From: Dendrophyllia cribrosa
Lineage: Eukaryota; Cnidaria; Anthozoa; Scleractinia; Dendrophylliidae
Reading direction: 5' to 3'
Length of the DNA: 64,000 nt
NCBI GenBank assembly: GCA_024195265.1
Contig: JAJLRJ010000001.1
Span: forward strand, 8,230,357-8,294,356
The notes under the pieces were generated by a model. The model saw nothing but the letters and a program-made list of their open reading frames with translations. It made no database searches and had not been told where the DNA came from. Shown here piece after piece: positions 10,255 through 20,000 of the stretch; the first letter of the stretch is position 1; each line of letters starts with the position of its first letter. Both the position numbers and the translations under genes were made by a program.

Positions 10255-12820
10255 GCTACTTCTAATATTAATACTAATACTAATAATCATACTAACAGTA
10301 CTTATACCTTAAGACAAATTTTTTGTAAAGTACCTGTGCTGGTGTAACCTGTACTAGTTTGTGTAGCGTACTGCGATCCATAGGCGGAAGGGTATCCTAA
10401 TGGAGTATAAATAATCGTAAAGAGGTTAGCAAAGTTATCGTTTAATAATTACAGCCGATTCCCGTTTTGCAGTATGTAGAGCCTGGTTTTTGAAACATGA
10501 TTCGTTGGCTATGATTCGCCCGCCATGATTCGACCAAGATAAGGCAATGGTGAAGAAATTCGCGCATATAAATATCCACAAAGAACAACTTCTGTTAATT
10601 TCGTGTACCATTTTCTGACAATGGGCAAATTATGACGGGCGAATCACGACTGGCGAATCATGATAAGTGAATCATGGCGGACGAATCGTAACTGGCGAAT
10701 CATGTTGACAAAAACTGTTCCGCGCACTGTACAGAGATGTTTATGGATTTTTTTTATATTTCAGGAATTAAGTCAGTATTTACTCTGTAACCTCAGTTTA
10801 TGCGTAAATTTCCTGCACAGTTGTCCTATGACGGGCAAATCATAGCCGGCGAATCATGTTTGAAAACCCGGGTCTGCACCCTGCAGCGAAACCGGCTGTA
10901 ACCGTAACAGGCACTCTAAACAACAACGAACCAATCACACCTAAAATGCCATAACATGCCACCAGAGCCTAACAGGAATCTATGGTTCTTAAGTTTTCAT
11001 ACCAAAAGAATAGAAAGCTCATGTATAAAAGACCGGCTAAGTCCAGCTACTTCGGCCTTTTAGTTCAAGACATGATTTAATAAGAACGACTTAAACGAGG
11101 TAAACTTTCCTGTATTCATTTGCCCTTTTATATTCACTTTGAAAGTATTAAACCGTAAATTACATCCACTCTTAATTTAAATTAGCTCTGAACTCGGCTT
11201 TCGAACAACCCAATGAAAACAACTACAATCGGTTTACGTCAACAATATAACAATAATATTCGAAGAGAGTTTTATATTCGATAAGAAGCCAGAGCACATG
11301 ACAGTCAGCGGTTTAAACGAAGAAGAGTTCAACCCGACCATAAGCCAATCAAATTTCAACGCCATAGATCCCCCCTACTCGCGCTAAGAATCTGTAAAGT
11401 GCGACGGCACATGAAGTATTTTATTCTGCTTGTGTTCTGTGCTTGTGCGTGAACTAAATGATTTTATTACAAAAACAATGAATTTAAAAAATATTTATAC
11501 CGGAACTTATCTGCTCGCACAGCGGGAGTTCGATGTGTTTTATCAACATAACCTGATGTAAAATTACATCATGAGTTCCTTACCGCTTGCCGCGGGAACT
11601 GTGTCTCGCTTTACATGCTTTGCTACGAAAGAAAGTGATTAAAAAAATACAGTTAACATCGACGAATGGACGGAAGTGTCTTATAACTATGTTCATAAAA
11701 ATCTATCTCCGTTTTAAAATGTAATCCGAGCTTAAGTAAAAAGATATCTACCGCTATATATTAAAATGACCGTCTCTTGTCTCTTAAAGATGAAAAATGA
11801 AATCTTTTAATGGCTAACTTCAAATTATTATGCATCCGAGCGCTTCAATCTGGACACATTCGATTTATCTAAGTATTCAGTAATTAAAAAACCGAGAGTT
11901 AAAAATTATAAGTGAAATGGTTTGGAGTTGCTTATATTTACGCTTGCTCTTACAATAATGGGACTACACCACTTGTGTGCGAATTGCACAAAATGAATTA
12001 CCATTTTTCCAAAGTGCAAGTGCTTTTTTTTACATAGAATTTGGCTACATTTTTGTTAATACTGTCTTAACGCCATTTTCTACTATACAAATATATTCCT
12101 TTCCCGTTAAGTGACAATATAATAATAACAATGTTCAAAAATGTTTATACAATTGTATTCGTCGAAAGATACTCACATTCTTTGTCATTTGTCCATTTTT
12201 CCGTATGTTTGTGACTTTTAGGTCTTATATGAAATTTTCCGTTAACTGCAGATTAAGAAATCAAGAAGAAAGAAGTTCGTGGTCGGGGTCGCCATTGCCT
12301 ATGTAATATTAATAGTTACGACTGACTTACAGACCGCGAGTTGAAGATTCTCTAAGATTTATCGGATATTAAACGTGGTCTGACTTGTAAAAGTTTCGTT
12401 CGTTGTTTAAATCGTTGAAAAGTTGACAAACCTGCACTAAAGAAGTACTAAAACTATGAATAAAAGCTCATTACGGGGTATAAATATATTTTAGAGATAA
12501 CAACAGGTTGTGGATATGTGGCGATTTCTTTTTAAAAATTCTATTTCTTTGCGGTTTTTCAACGTAACTTCAAGGTTTAATCGTTAAATCTTCATTTTAG
12601 TTTTTTAGTGTAAAATGTCTTTAAGAGCAAACTAAGCTAAAGGAAATGAGCCGTTTTAAGGCAAATGATGAATCATTTTGTCCTTCAGAGAGTCAAATTC
12701 CAGAAATTATGACATAAGATTGATCATTTGCCAGTATTGTAGTGAACAGTATTTTAGAGGCTTACCTTTAACTTCTAAACAGGCTATGAAAACAAGTATT
12801 AATAAGCACGTTCTCCACAT
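3088..12820 (-). CDS. Secreted Ala/Pro-rich, ShK, discoidin, C-type lectin protein with acidic tail
   Basis: Twelve exons, read from 12820 down to 3088, total 1965 bp (about 654 residues). Order: signal peptide 1-19; short Tyr/Gly/Ser/Thr segment 19-39; Ala/Pro-rich domain 40-184 ending in AP/YSYP motifs; linker 185-207 built from three tiny exons; ShK-like domain 208-253; discoidin/F5-8C-like domain 254-394; C-type lectin domain 395-527; acidic Glu/Asp tail with a His/Lys patch 528-654. All junctions are phase 1 except the one inside the lectin domain (phase 2), which fits exon-shuffled extracellular modules. The lectin lacks a clear EPN or QPD motif and has WTN where WND is usual, so Ca-dependent sugar binding is doubtful. 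I infer a secreted extracellular-matrix, mucus, capsule or biomineral-associated protein. The domain calls are firm; the role is inferred. Confidence 0.8.
3808..3960. repeat. GAT/TGA trinucleotide microsatellite
   Basis: An imperfect (TGA)n tract lies in the last intron of the lectin gene. Open frames across it (poly-Asp, poly-His, poly-Ile) are repeat artefacts. Confidence 0.8.
4030..4499. mobile_element. TAGCCTG-family foldback element with internal minisatellite
   Basis: The ends are TAGCCTGTGAACAGG and its approximate inverse GGCCTGCCCACAGGCT. The flanks CCAAACCAA and CCCAACCAA look like an imperfect 9-bp target duplication. The interior (4091-4480) is an array of about nine 43-bp units, each with a GCGGTCTGGCGAGGGGAAGC core and AATAACCCTTAA. 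It lies in the last intron of the lectin gene. Confidence 0.6.
4680..4811 (-). CDS. Exon 11: acidic and His/Lys-rich linker
   Basis: This 132-bp exon has acceptor CTCCTTTTAG and donor TTGG|GTGAGT, phase 1-1. It encodes an acidic run (SEDDEDDEAFEAEE) followed by HKHHKHH and a Lys-rich stretch. Confidence 0.7.
5339..5556 (-). CDS. Exon 10: C-type lectin domain, second half
   Basis: This 218-bp exon encodes YTWIGLNDLKNESDYEWSDG and then CIASDQNGQWTNFHC with the final LCKKK. The WIGL motif and the terminal Cys pair are intact. The carbohydrate-ligating motifs are not canonical (no EPN or QPD, and WTN for WND). Confidence 0.85.
5906..6086 (-). CDS. Exon 9: C-type lectin domain, first half
   Basis: This 181-bp exon encodes CPLFWRRFSTDQGVYCFK and then TWHDARDKCADYGADLVSIR, the classic first half of a long-form CTLD (two N-terminal Cys, W-x-A-x2-x-C, G-A-x-L-x-x-I). 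Donor GCGG|GTACGT leaves phase 2. Confidence 0.85.
6445..6655. mobile_element. Small palindromic element (TTTAACTCC repeats)
   Basis: Repeated inverted TTTAACTCC / GGAGTTAAA blocks flank a TACCCC / GGGGTA centre. A related patch occurs at about 1160-1215. It is probably a MITE in the intron between exons 8 and 9 of the lectin gene, abutting exon 8. Ends are not precise. Confidence 0.4.
6728..7150 (-). CDS. Exon 8: discoidin / F5-8C-like domain
   Basis: This 423-bp exon encodes a complete module of about 141 residues. It opens HRFWRVVNEA and contains SWVINHIKFYTD, then YLGYDPSSAFDNKTTTYW, then IGYEFVQPVAVNSIRI and KMYVEAAD. This pattern of WR-V-NEA, AFD-N-TTYW and GYEF-QPV matches discoidin-type domains in cnidarian secreted proteins. 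Acceptor CTCACAACAG; donor CAAA|GTACGT; phase 1-1. Confidence 0.8.
8191..8328 (-). CDS. Exon 7: ShK-like domain
   Basis: This 138-bp exon encodes a cysteine module starting YCMDDD and ending CKDSCNWC. Cysteines fall at protein positions about 210, 220, 227, 229, 240, 244 and 247. The end pattern (M-x3-C-x3-C-x2-C) is the ShK/SXC signature. There are seven cysteines rather than six, and the C-F-C at 227-229 is unusual. ShK modules occur both in toxins and in many non-toxin secreted proteins; the multidomain setting favours the latter. Confidence 0.8.
8450..8467 (-). CDS. Exon 6: 18-bp micro-exon
   Basis: Acceptor TTTCCGACAG and donor GAG|GTGAGT bound 18 bp encoding RSNLG with split codons. 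It has the same length and phases as exon 5. Confidence 0.55.
8564..8581 (-). CDS. Exon 5: 18-bp micro-exon
   Basis: Acceptor CTCGCTTCCAG and donor ATG|GTATGT bound 18 bp encoding SSKGH with split codons. It is phase 1-1 and an exact multiple of three, so it could be skipped without a frameshift. Confidence 0.55.
8953..8985 (-). CDS. Exon 4: 33-bp linker micro-exon
   Basis: Flanked by TGCTTTTCAG and CAAG|GTATGT. It encodes AQVAKSTAHQ plus split codons, phase 1-1. It joins in frame to its neighbours. Confidence 0.6.
9498..9932 (-). CDS. Exon 3: Ala/Pro-rich low-complexity domain
   Basis: This 435-bp exon encodes about 145 residues. The first two thirds are Ala/Pro runs such as APAAAPAAAPAATPAVAAAP. 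The last third has Tyr/Pro motifs (SYNYNP, YYSYPAPAAYAYPAPA). The strong donor GCAG|GTAAGAG ends it before a KRFRRQ read-through, so that basic sequence is intronic and not a processing site. Composition resembles structural or elastic matrix proteins. Confidence 0.75.
10021..10260. repeat. CTA trinucleotide microsatellite, intronic
   Basis: About 240 bp of (CTA)n with a few CTG or CCG variants, in the intron between exons 2 and 3 of the lectin gene. The poly-Ser, poly-Leu, poly-Tyr and poly-Val frames across it are artefacts. Confidence 0.9.
10334..10396 (-). CDS. Exon 2: Tyr/Gly/Ser/Thr segment
   Basis: This 63-bp exon has acceptor TCCATTAG and donor G|GTACTT. It encodes about 21 residues beginning GYPSAYGSQYATQTSTGYTS and is phase 1 on both sides. 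It joins in frame to the signal-peptide exon and to the Ala/Pro exon. Confidence 0.65.
10482..10871. mobile_element. MITE with GGCGAATCATG subrepeats
   Basis: The ends are inverse to each other (CCTGGTTTTTGAAACATGAT against ATCATGTTTGAAAACCCGGG). Many short GGCGAATCATG / CATGATTCGCC motifs lie near both ends. About 390 bp, non-coding, in intron 1 of the lectin gene. Confidence 0.6.
10872..12765. other. Intron 1 of the lectin gene, no feature recognised
   Basis: Non-coding, AT-rich sequence between the signal-peptide exon and exon 2. I found no further in-frame exon with good splice sites, but a small extra exon cannot be excluded. Confidence 0.4.
12766..12820 (-). CDS. Exon 1: signal peptide
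   Basis: The ATG at 12820 opens MWRTCLLILVFIACLEVK, a textbook hydrophobic signal peptide, followed at once by a GTAAGC donor (phase 1). This start was chosen because the upstream in-frame codons would put a charged, non-signal stretch before the hydrophobic core. Confidence 0.75.
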
Positions 12821-13789
12821 CACTGCAAAATTACATAAACGAGTCGGTTTGAAGAAATCCCTGGCTCTATAATCCCTCCTCGTGATCCTAAACAAGTAGT
12901 CACAGAACAAAGGCTTGGACCAAAGTCATTAATAAATCATCATAAATTATGAGCCATGACATGTACCCGAGGAAATTGATAAACAACAATAAAGCTGCTC
13001 AGTGTTCTGGTCAGCGTTATTGCATAAAAAATAAGAGTTTAAACGTTTTCTTTCAACGCAAATCCATTCTGAAAGTGGACTTTAAATGATTGCTCGCATT
13101 TGCCTTTCTTAGGGATGAACGCTGATAGATCTCGCCTGATGGTAATTTTTTTTAGGGTAGATGGATAACACCGTTTTCTATTTTAGGATTTTGCGCGCAA
13201 ATGACAAAACGCAGAAAAAGTCGCTTGACCAAAACTAAAGCTGAAAGACTAGACGATAATTTAGTCATGTGTGCGTTGCAAAAGGGTAAACGACATAACC
13301 TCGTTAGAATTTTTTTCTTAATTTTCAGTTTATTTATATTTTTATATCTTTACTGATTTCGTATTTCAATTCATTTTTCTTAATAGCTTGCAGTTGTTCT
13401 CGCGCAAACCCTGGTGAGCTTAATTAGAAACTTCCCCGCATATTTAATTGACGCTTTTTGTTAACACACAAAAGAAAATCAGCTCTTTCATATCGATAAG
13501 CGTAATAACTGGGTGAAGATTGCCTGTGTTTAGAACAATACAACACCAGCTTCGATAAACAAGAGACCCATTCTGGTACCGGCACCTGCCAGTCACCGCT
13601 CCGCCTCAGCCAATCATGATTGATATTTGCGGGAATCGGTTACTGCTTTGCTTGACAAATCATTGATGTTTGAACTAGAGTCTTTCAAAAGATAATAAGC
13701 TATGGCACTGTATAAAATAAAAGAAATTGTCATTTTGATCTTTTTACACTAAGTAGTGCCCATAGTCAAATTGAAGAAAAATTCAAAAC

Positions 13790-15475
13790 TTTATTTTGTA
13801 AATATGAAAAAAAATAGCACCACTGAAAAGTAGTACTGAAGAGCTTCCATTTAAATGGTCGCACTGTAGGATCCAGATTCAAAAGTTAGAACCATCTTGT
13901 ACAGCATAATAAACAGTACCACAGGAAAGTACTGCTGAATAGCTTTTATTTGAATGGTCACACCTTATGATTCCATCCACAGACTCAAAAGTTAGAACCA
14001 CGTTTCACAGCATAATAAATAGCACCACAGGAACGTACTGCTCAGTAGCTTTCATTTGAATGGCCACACCGTATGATTTCATCCACAGACTCAAAAGTTA
14101 GAATCACCTAGTACAGCGTAATAAACAGCACCACGGAAAAAGTACTGCTCAGTAGCTTTCATTTTAATGGTCACACTTTAGGATTTTATCAACACACTAA
14201 AACGTTAGAATCACCTTGTACAGAATAATAAACAGCACCACGGAAAAAGTACTGCTCAGTAGCTTTCATTTTAATGGTCACACTTTAGGATTTTATCAAC
14301 AGACTCAAACGTTAGAATCACCTTGTACGGCATAATAAACAGTACCACAGGAAAGCACTGCTCAAGACCTTTCATTTGAATGGTCACACTTTAGTATTTC
14401 ATCCACAGACTCACAGGTTAGAATCACCTTGTACAGCATAATAAACAGTAACACAGGAAAGTATTGCTCAGTAGCTTTCATTTGAATGGTCACACTTTAG
14501 TATTTCATCCACAGACTCACAAGTTAGAAGCACCTTTTACAGCATACCAAACAGCACCAAAGGAAAGTACTGCTCAATAACTCTCATTTGAATAGTCACA
14601 CCTTAGGATTTCATCCACAGACTCATTAAAGGTTAGAACCATCATGTGCAAAATAACAAACAGCACCACAGCAAAAGTACTGCTCAATAGCTTTCATTTG
14701 AATGGTCACACTTTAGGATTTCATCCACAGACTCAAAAGTTAGAACCACCTTGTACAGCATAATAAACAGCACCACAGGAAAGTACTGCTCAATAGCTTT
14801 CATTTGAATGGTCACACTTTAGGATTTCATCCACAGACTCAAAAGTTAGAACCACCTTGTACAGTATAATAAACAGCACCACAGGAAAGTACTGCTCAAT
14901 AGCTTTCATTTGAATGGTCACACTTTAGGATTTCATCCACAGACTCAAAAGTTAGAACCACCTTGTACAGTATAATAAACAGCACCACAGGAAAGTACTG
15001 CTCAATAGCTTTCATTTGAATGGTCACACTTTAGGATTTCATCCACAGACTCAAAAGTTAGAACCACCTTGTACAGTATAATAAACAGCACCACAGGAAA
15101 GTACTGCTCAATAGCTTTCATTTGAATGGTCACACTTTAGGATTTCATCCACAGACTCAAAAGTTAGAACCACCTTGTACAGCATGATAAACAGCACCAT
15201 AGGAAAGTACTGCTCAATAGCTTTCATTTGAATGGTCACACTTTAGGATTTCATCCACAGACTCAAAAGTTAGAACCACCTTGTACAGCATAATAAACAG
15301 CACCACAGGAAAGTACTGCTCAATAGCTTTCATTTGAATGGTCACACTTTAGTATTTCATCCACAGACTCACAAGCTAGAATCACCTTGTGCAGCATGAT
15401 AAACAGTACCACAGGAAAGTACTGCTCAGTAGCTTTCATTTGAATGGTCACACTTTAGGATTTCATCCACAGAAG
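13790..15475. repeat. 106-bp satellite array (about 16 copies)
   Basis: Tandem units of 106 bp each carry TAATAAACAGCACCACAGGA, then AGCTTTCATTTGAATGGTCA, then ATTTCATCCACAGACTC. The central copies (14.7-15.3 kb) are nearly identical and the outer ones diverged, as expected from unequal exchange. It lies between the start codons of two divergent secreted-protein genes. Fragments recur near 26.3, 44.2 and 51.2 kb. Frames inside it are not coding. Confidence 0.9.
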
Positions 15476-15944
15476 ACACAAAACCTCGAATTAAAATTAC
15501 AAATTACTACGCACTGTATTCTACTTCCGGTGCTACTTCTTTTGTTCTCTGGGAACGAGAATGGCCTGGGGATAGTTTTGAGTATGAGCAACTAAAGGGT
15601 GAAAATTTGAAACTACTGCTAATGCTAGCGGATTACGACATCCGGTATTGGTTGCGCCCCGTTCCCTTCGTTTTGTCGACAACGTGACCAAATAAAACGA
15701 TCGCGCGCCTACAAGAGCGTGGCTAGACGCTTTTTACCGGCGCACTGACTTGACAGAGGGAGATCTGAGTCCGTGATTTTCGACAGGGGTTGCTTAGTAA
15801 CATAGCTAACAATAAACTGACATAACAACGTTATGTGTACGTCTTGGTGTGGAATTCTGCCTGCTACACAATTTACTTCACAATTTATTATGATTATGCA
15901 CTGGACACCCAAAATAAACTTAAAAAAAACAATATAGCCGGATA

Positions 15945-16067
15945 ACACGAGAATTTAGTTTTATCGACTGAGTCGATAAGGTAAATTGACCACCGTAAAA
16001 AAATTGAATCTTTTTACGGTGGTCAATTTACCTTATCGACTCAGTCGATAAAACTAAATTCTCGTGT
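15945..16067. repeat. Near-perfect hairpin element
   Basis: Arms of about 57 bp (ACACGAGAATTTAGTTTTAT and on, with an internal GACTGAGTC palindrome) flank a loop of about 9 bases. Relatives without the full hairpin occur at about 19.45-19.56 kb and 55.68-55.81 kb, and share CCACCGTAAA and CCGACGCAGCACCACA. Confidence 0.7.
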
Positions 16068-16808
16068 TTCATCCCCCCCACCGACGCAGCACCACAGTTT
16101 CTCTAGAAACTAACCCCATTCATGCAATGGATATACCACACTATCTCCGTGGAATAGCGAGTACCTTACGCATGCGCATGATCATATTACCCGTGAATTG
16201 CAGCAATGAACAGCAGGACTTTTACACAGGATTCCCATGTAAACTTATATATAAGATACCCAGGTAGGTTTCTCAGTTGTGCACCTGGATAGAAGCACTG
16301 TCAACGTAAAATGCACAGAATAAGCCAAGAAAACCTACACACAGGACACCCACTTTATAAACAGTTTACCCAAGTAAGTTGCCATATAATACACCTGTCA
16401 GAGTAAAGTGTCTTGTCAGAACACAAAACAAGGAGAGGGACCTGTCGCCTGGCTCAAACTCTCGTTCTGGGGATCTTGACAGTCCGACGCAAAAACAAAA
16501 CGTTCTTCCACGATAATTATGTGGAAATAAATTCAAATACAATGAGACTAAAAACTTAAACCAGGTGATTTAGACTTCTGTGAGAAGAATCTTACTTAGA
16601 ACCCGAAATTCCGGTACCTGCTGTGAGCGATACCTGTTCACTGAACGATTGTTATCACGACTTTGGGTCAAAATAAATTGCGGCTCATTGATCCACAGAG
16701 AAAAGTCTATGAGACTTATTTATCTTAACGCTTTTCTTGTCCTCCACCCGCGTTAAAATTTATTTCACGATAGTTTCTAACTAGTGAATTAATCTTGACA
16801 CCTTATGT

Positions 16809-16816
16809 TATATATA
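16809..16816 (+). promoter_or_regulatory. Possible TATA box of the CAP gene
   Basis: TATATATA lies about 150 bp before the start codon at 16967. It is the best core-promoter candidate in an AT-rich region, so support is weak. Confidence 0.25.
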
Positions 16817-16966
16817 GGGAACAATATCGAGTCATAAATGACTTAGGTAATAAATAATGAGACTGATGTCAATCAGGGGCTGATGATAGTGTATGAGACT
16901 CCTTTACAAATCCTCCTCAAGACTTCTAAACTTAAGGGGAATTATTTGATGCCAAATTTTATTGAA

Positions 16967-17033
16967 ATGAAAGTTTATCTATTTGGCTTTGCCTATTTAT
17001 TCCTCTGGGGTATAGCGACGCCTGTTCAAGAAG
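16967..17033 (+). CDS. CAP gene exon 1: signal peptide
   Basis: MKVYLFGFAYLFLWGIA followed by TPVQE is a strong signal peptide. An in-frame ATG at 16949 would add six residues; the inner ATG gives the better N-region. Donor GAAG|GTTGGT, phase 1. Confidence 0.65.
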
Positions 17034-20000
17034 GTTGGTTGTTTTGTTTTTGACCTTATTTAGATAATTTTTGTTTTCAAATTTTAGGTTACGTGTTCGC
17101 TGGAGCATTTTGATAATAGAAAAAACAATTTTATGTTCTTCGCGACGTATTTCTCGTTTTAAGAATCAGAATAAGGCAAATGTTGTTTGAAGCAAGATTA
17201 CTGATTTTAATTTGGACTATAGGATTAGGCATGCATAGGGCTGTAAAATTGGCAAAATGGTAAAAAGATTATTGATGCCCTCTGCAATGTACCCGTTAAA
17301 GGGAGACGAGCCGGAAGTATATGAAAATAAAAACCCTCTGGAATAAAAAAACAAACAAATTAGTATACCAACTCAAAATTAAGAACAAGTTTCAAACAGC
17401 GTACCAGAAAAGTACAGATCAGATAGAATCGCGTAAACGTGATAAGCTTCCGTCTGATATATATGAATACGGCGCAGATCTTATGTTAATGCACCTGAAT
17501 TTGGAAGCACTGTGAAGCTTGGAGTTCAAGGGCTTTTTATGTTTAGAATAAGAAGCCGAAAAGGTCAAATCTCGCCATCCCTGCAGCATGAAGTAAAGTT
17601 AGGATTCCGTTATTCGATGATATGAATATAGTCCTGGGCCGGGTTGTTGAAAGCACAATAATTAAGCTAACTTTTATGGCGGGACGTATTTTTTGCCGTA
17701 CGCATTGACTTTCGAACTGTTCAATCGTAAACTATAACTTAAAATTGATAAGAGAAACTATAGCTTTGGTAAAAGGAGCCTTTAAAATGGGATTATTAAA
17801 CGGTGACAAGTTTGCAAACAACCGGGCTGAGCAATCTCGTTTCCAAGGTCTCTCTTCCAGTGAGAGACCCCGGTCAGGGGATAAGGTTGCCGGGCTTAGC
17901 TGTAACTCTAACCCATTTGGCGATAATATTAGTATAATCTTTTTTTTTAGTTGCATATCCCCGCATTATTTGTTAGGATAAGATGTCGTTATGCTTCTGC
18001 ATACTTTTCGTCCGCAGCACATCACCACAAGCCTACAGAACATCATAACACGTTCCATAAAAATCATGATTCTGATGAAAAGACATCCACCGGTGAACCA
18101 AGCGCATTGAAGACCATCATCCTGCATAAAGCACCACCTCAACAAAACAAGCCGAATCAAAAGTCGCAAGTTAACGCACCCATTCTGCCTAACGCTAAAG
18201 GCATTCTACGCAACCAGCCTACACCGAAGAGAGCGGTTGCTGTACAAGCCACAGGGAGGGCAATATTGGTACAAAATGCTAACGATGGGGTGGGACATGT
18301 TGTTCAAGGTAAAACAATAGCAATTCAAGTTCGTTTTGGGAAAAATTATTATTAACCGAACATAACCGAACGTCAACTAACTAACTCCCAGAAGAGTGCG
18401 ATAAGTGCTAAATCGGAGAATAGCATATGATGAGTGCTAAATCGGAGTATAGTACATGTATATACCGATTAAGGAGTAATATTCCTATTCCTAAACCCTA
18501 ACGAGAGGAATGTTAGGGTTAAGGGTTAGGGTTTAGGAATATTACCCCTAAATCGGTATATACTATTCTCCTACCAAATATAAAACAGTTATCTCCTTCA
18601 GAAGTTACCAATGAATTAGTGAACTCTCGTAATTATTTTGTAAATATTCATTTGGTGAAATTCATTATTTCATGCTTAGATCTCCGCAATAATCAAATTA
18701 TTAAACCAGACTGATTGTATTTTCCTTTTCTTTATTATATTATTGAAATTTCATTTTGTTATGTTGTAATGCTTTGCAATACTGTAAGGATTTATAGTCA
18801 TGCAAATAAAGCTACTTGTTGTTGTATTCTACGATTTAGCACTAATCTCGCCACACTCGGAAATCTTTCTTATTTAGCAGGTAAAAACAATGTTAGGTTG
18901 CCATGTTGAATTGCATTATTTTCATCTAATTGTGTGATTCAAAAGCCTTGCGTCACAAGTTTGATGAGGTCTAAAGCTGTGCCTCGTGGTTATAAATCTG
19001 AGGATACATTAAACAGTACCTTTGGAGTATATTGAGTCCCCATTGAGTCAGCCTGTGACTACGACTGCATGGTCAGTGACTGGTCCAATATCGTTTTCTC
19101 TAGCTTACATTAGAGACTAATACAAATAGATGAACTACGGTTGTTTTTAGCGAAATTTCCTCGAATTTAAGCCTCGTTTACTGCAGTAACCGTTCAGCCA
19201 CTAAAACGAAGTATGTGATTTTGTTTTTTGCATATTTAAAGCATATTTATCATAATTTTTTCATTCATATTTGAAACAACAGGTTCAGCCAGTGGAAAAG
19301 CTCCTGTTATAATAATTAATTCAGACGCCTCTGGGAACAAAGGTATATTACAGTCATTATACCCTTAACTCCCTGTACCCATTTTTTAAACGCTATATCA
19401 TTAAAATTATTACACGACACTTACACCTTATAATAAAGAAGCGATTTTACTTGAATTGAAGAAACTATGGCGCTGCGTCGGTGGGAAATTGAAATACATC
19501 AGTTTAGTACCAACTGAGTCGATTAAGTGAATTCGCCACCGTAAAGTGATCCAAAAGCTGACGTTTGAGCATTAGCAGTTAGCGTTATCCGCTTTGTCAA
19601 AGCTGATAGAAAAGCTCTTGGCTTTCTTTAATCTTCTCAGCTTTTGAATCTCGTTATATTGGCACTCAGATGATACCAATTTATTGTGACTCACCTTTAT
19701 TTTACAGAACGATTTTCAATTGAGTGCAGTAAAACCAATACCAAAGCAGTTACTCTGAATAATCACAACAGACGCATTCAATCCAATAAATCAATCAGAA
19801 TTCTTCGCAAATTTGTGTAGCCGGCGCCAAGCGCGGGAAAACGCGTGGTTTTGGTTTTACCTCTGATTGGTTGAGAAAGTGTTGGAAGATTTTCTTAGCC
19901 AATCATAAAGCATAGCAATGCGAAACCAAAGCCATCACGAAATTACTTTCGATACTCAATTGAAAACCGCCCTGAGTATATTTTTGTTGACCAATTTTGA

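Noticed and set aside
9475..10290. 271-codon frame with a long poly-Ser run joined to the Ala/Pro region
   Set aside because: The poly-Ser part is the (CTA)n microsatellite in an intron. The splice acceptor at 9933-9934 separates it from the true Ala/Pro exon.
9956..10312. Poly-Leu, poly-Tyr and poly-Val frames
   Set aside because: All are readings of the same trinucleotide microsatellite in different frames.
13790..15475. CRISPR-like direct repeat array
   Set aside because: The whole 106-bp unit repeats head to tail with no unique spacers, in a eukaryotic genome. It is a satellite.
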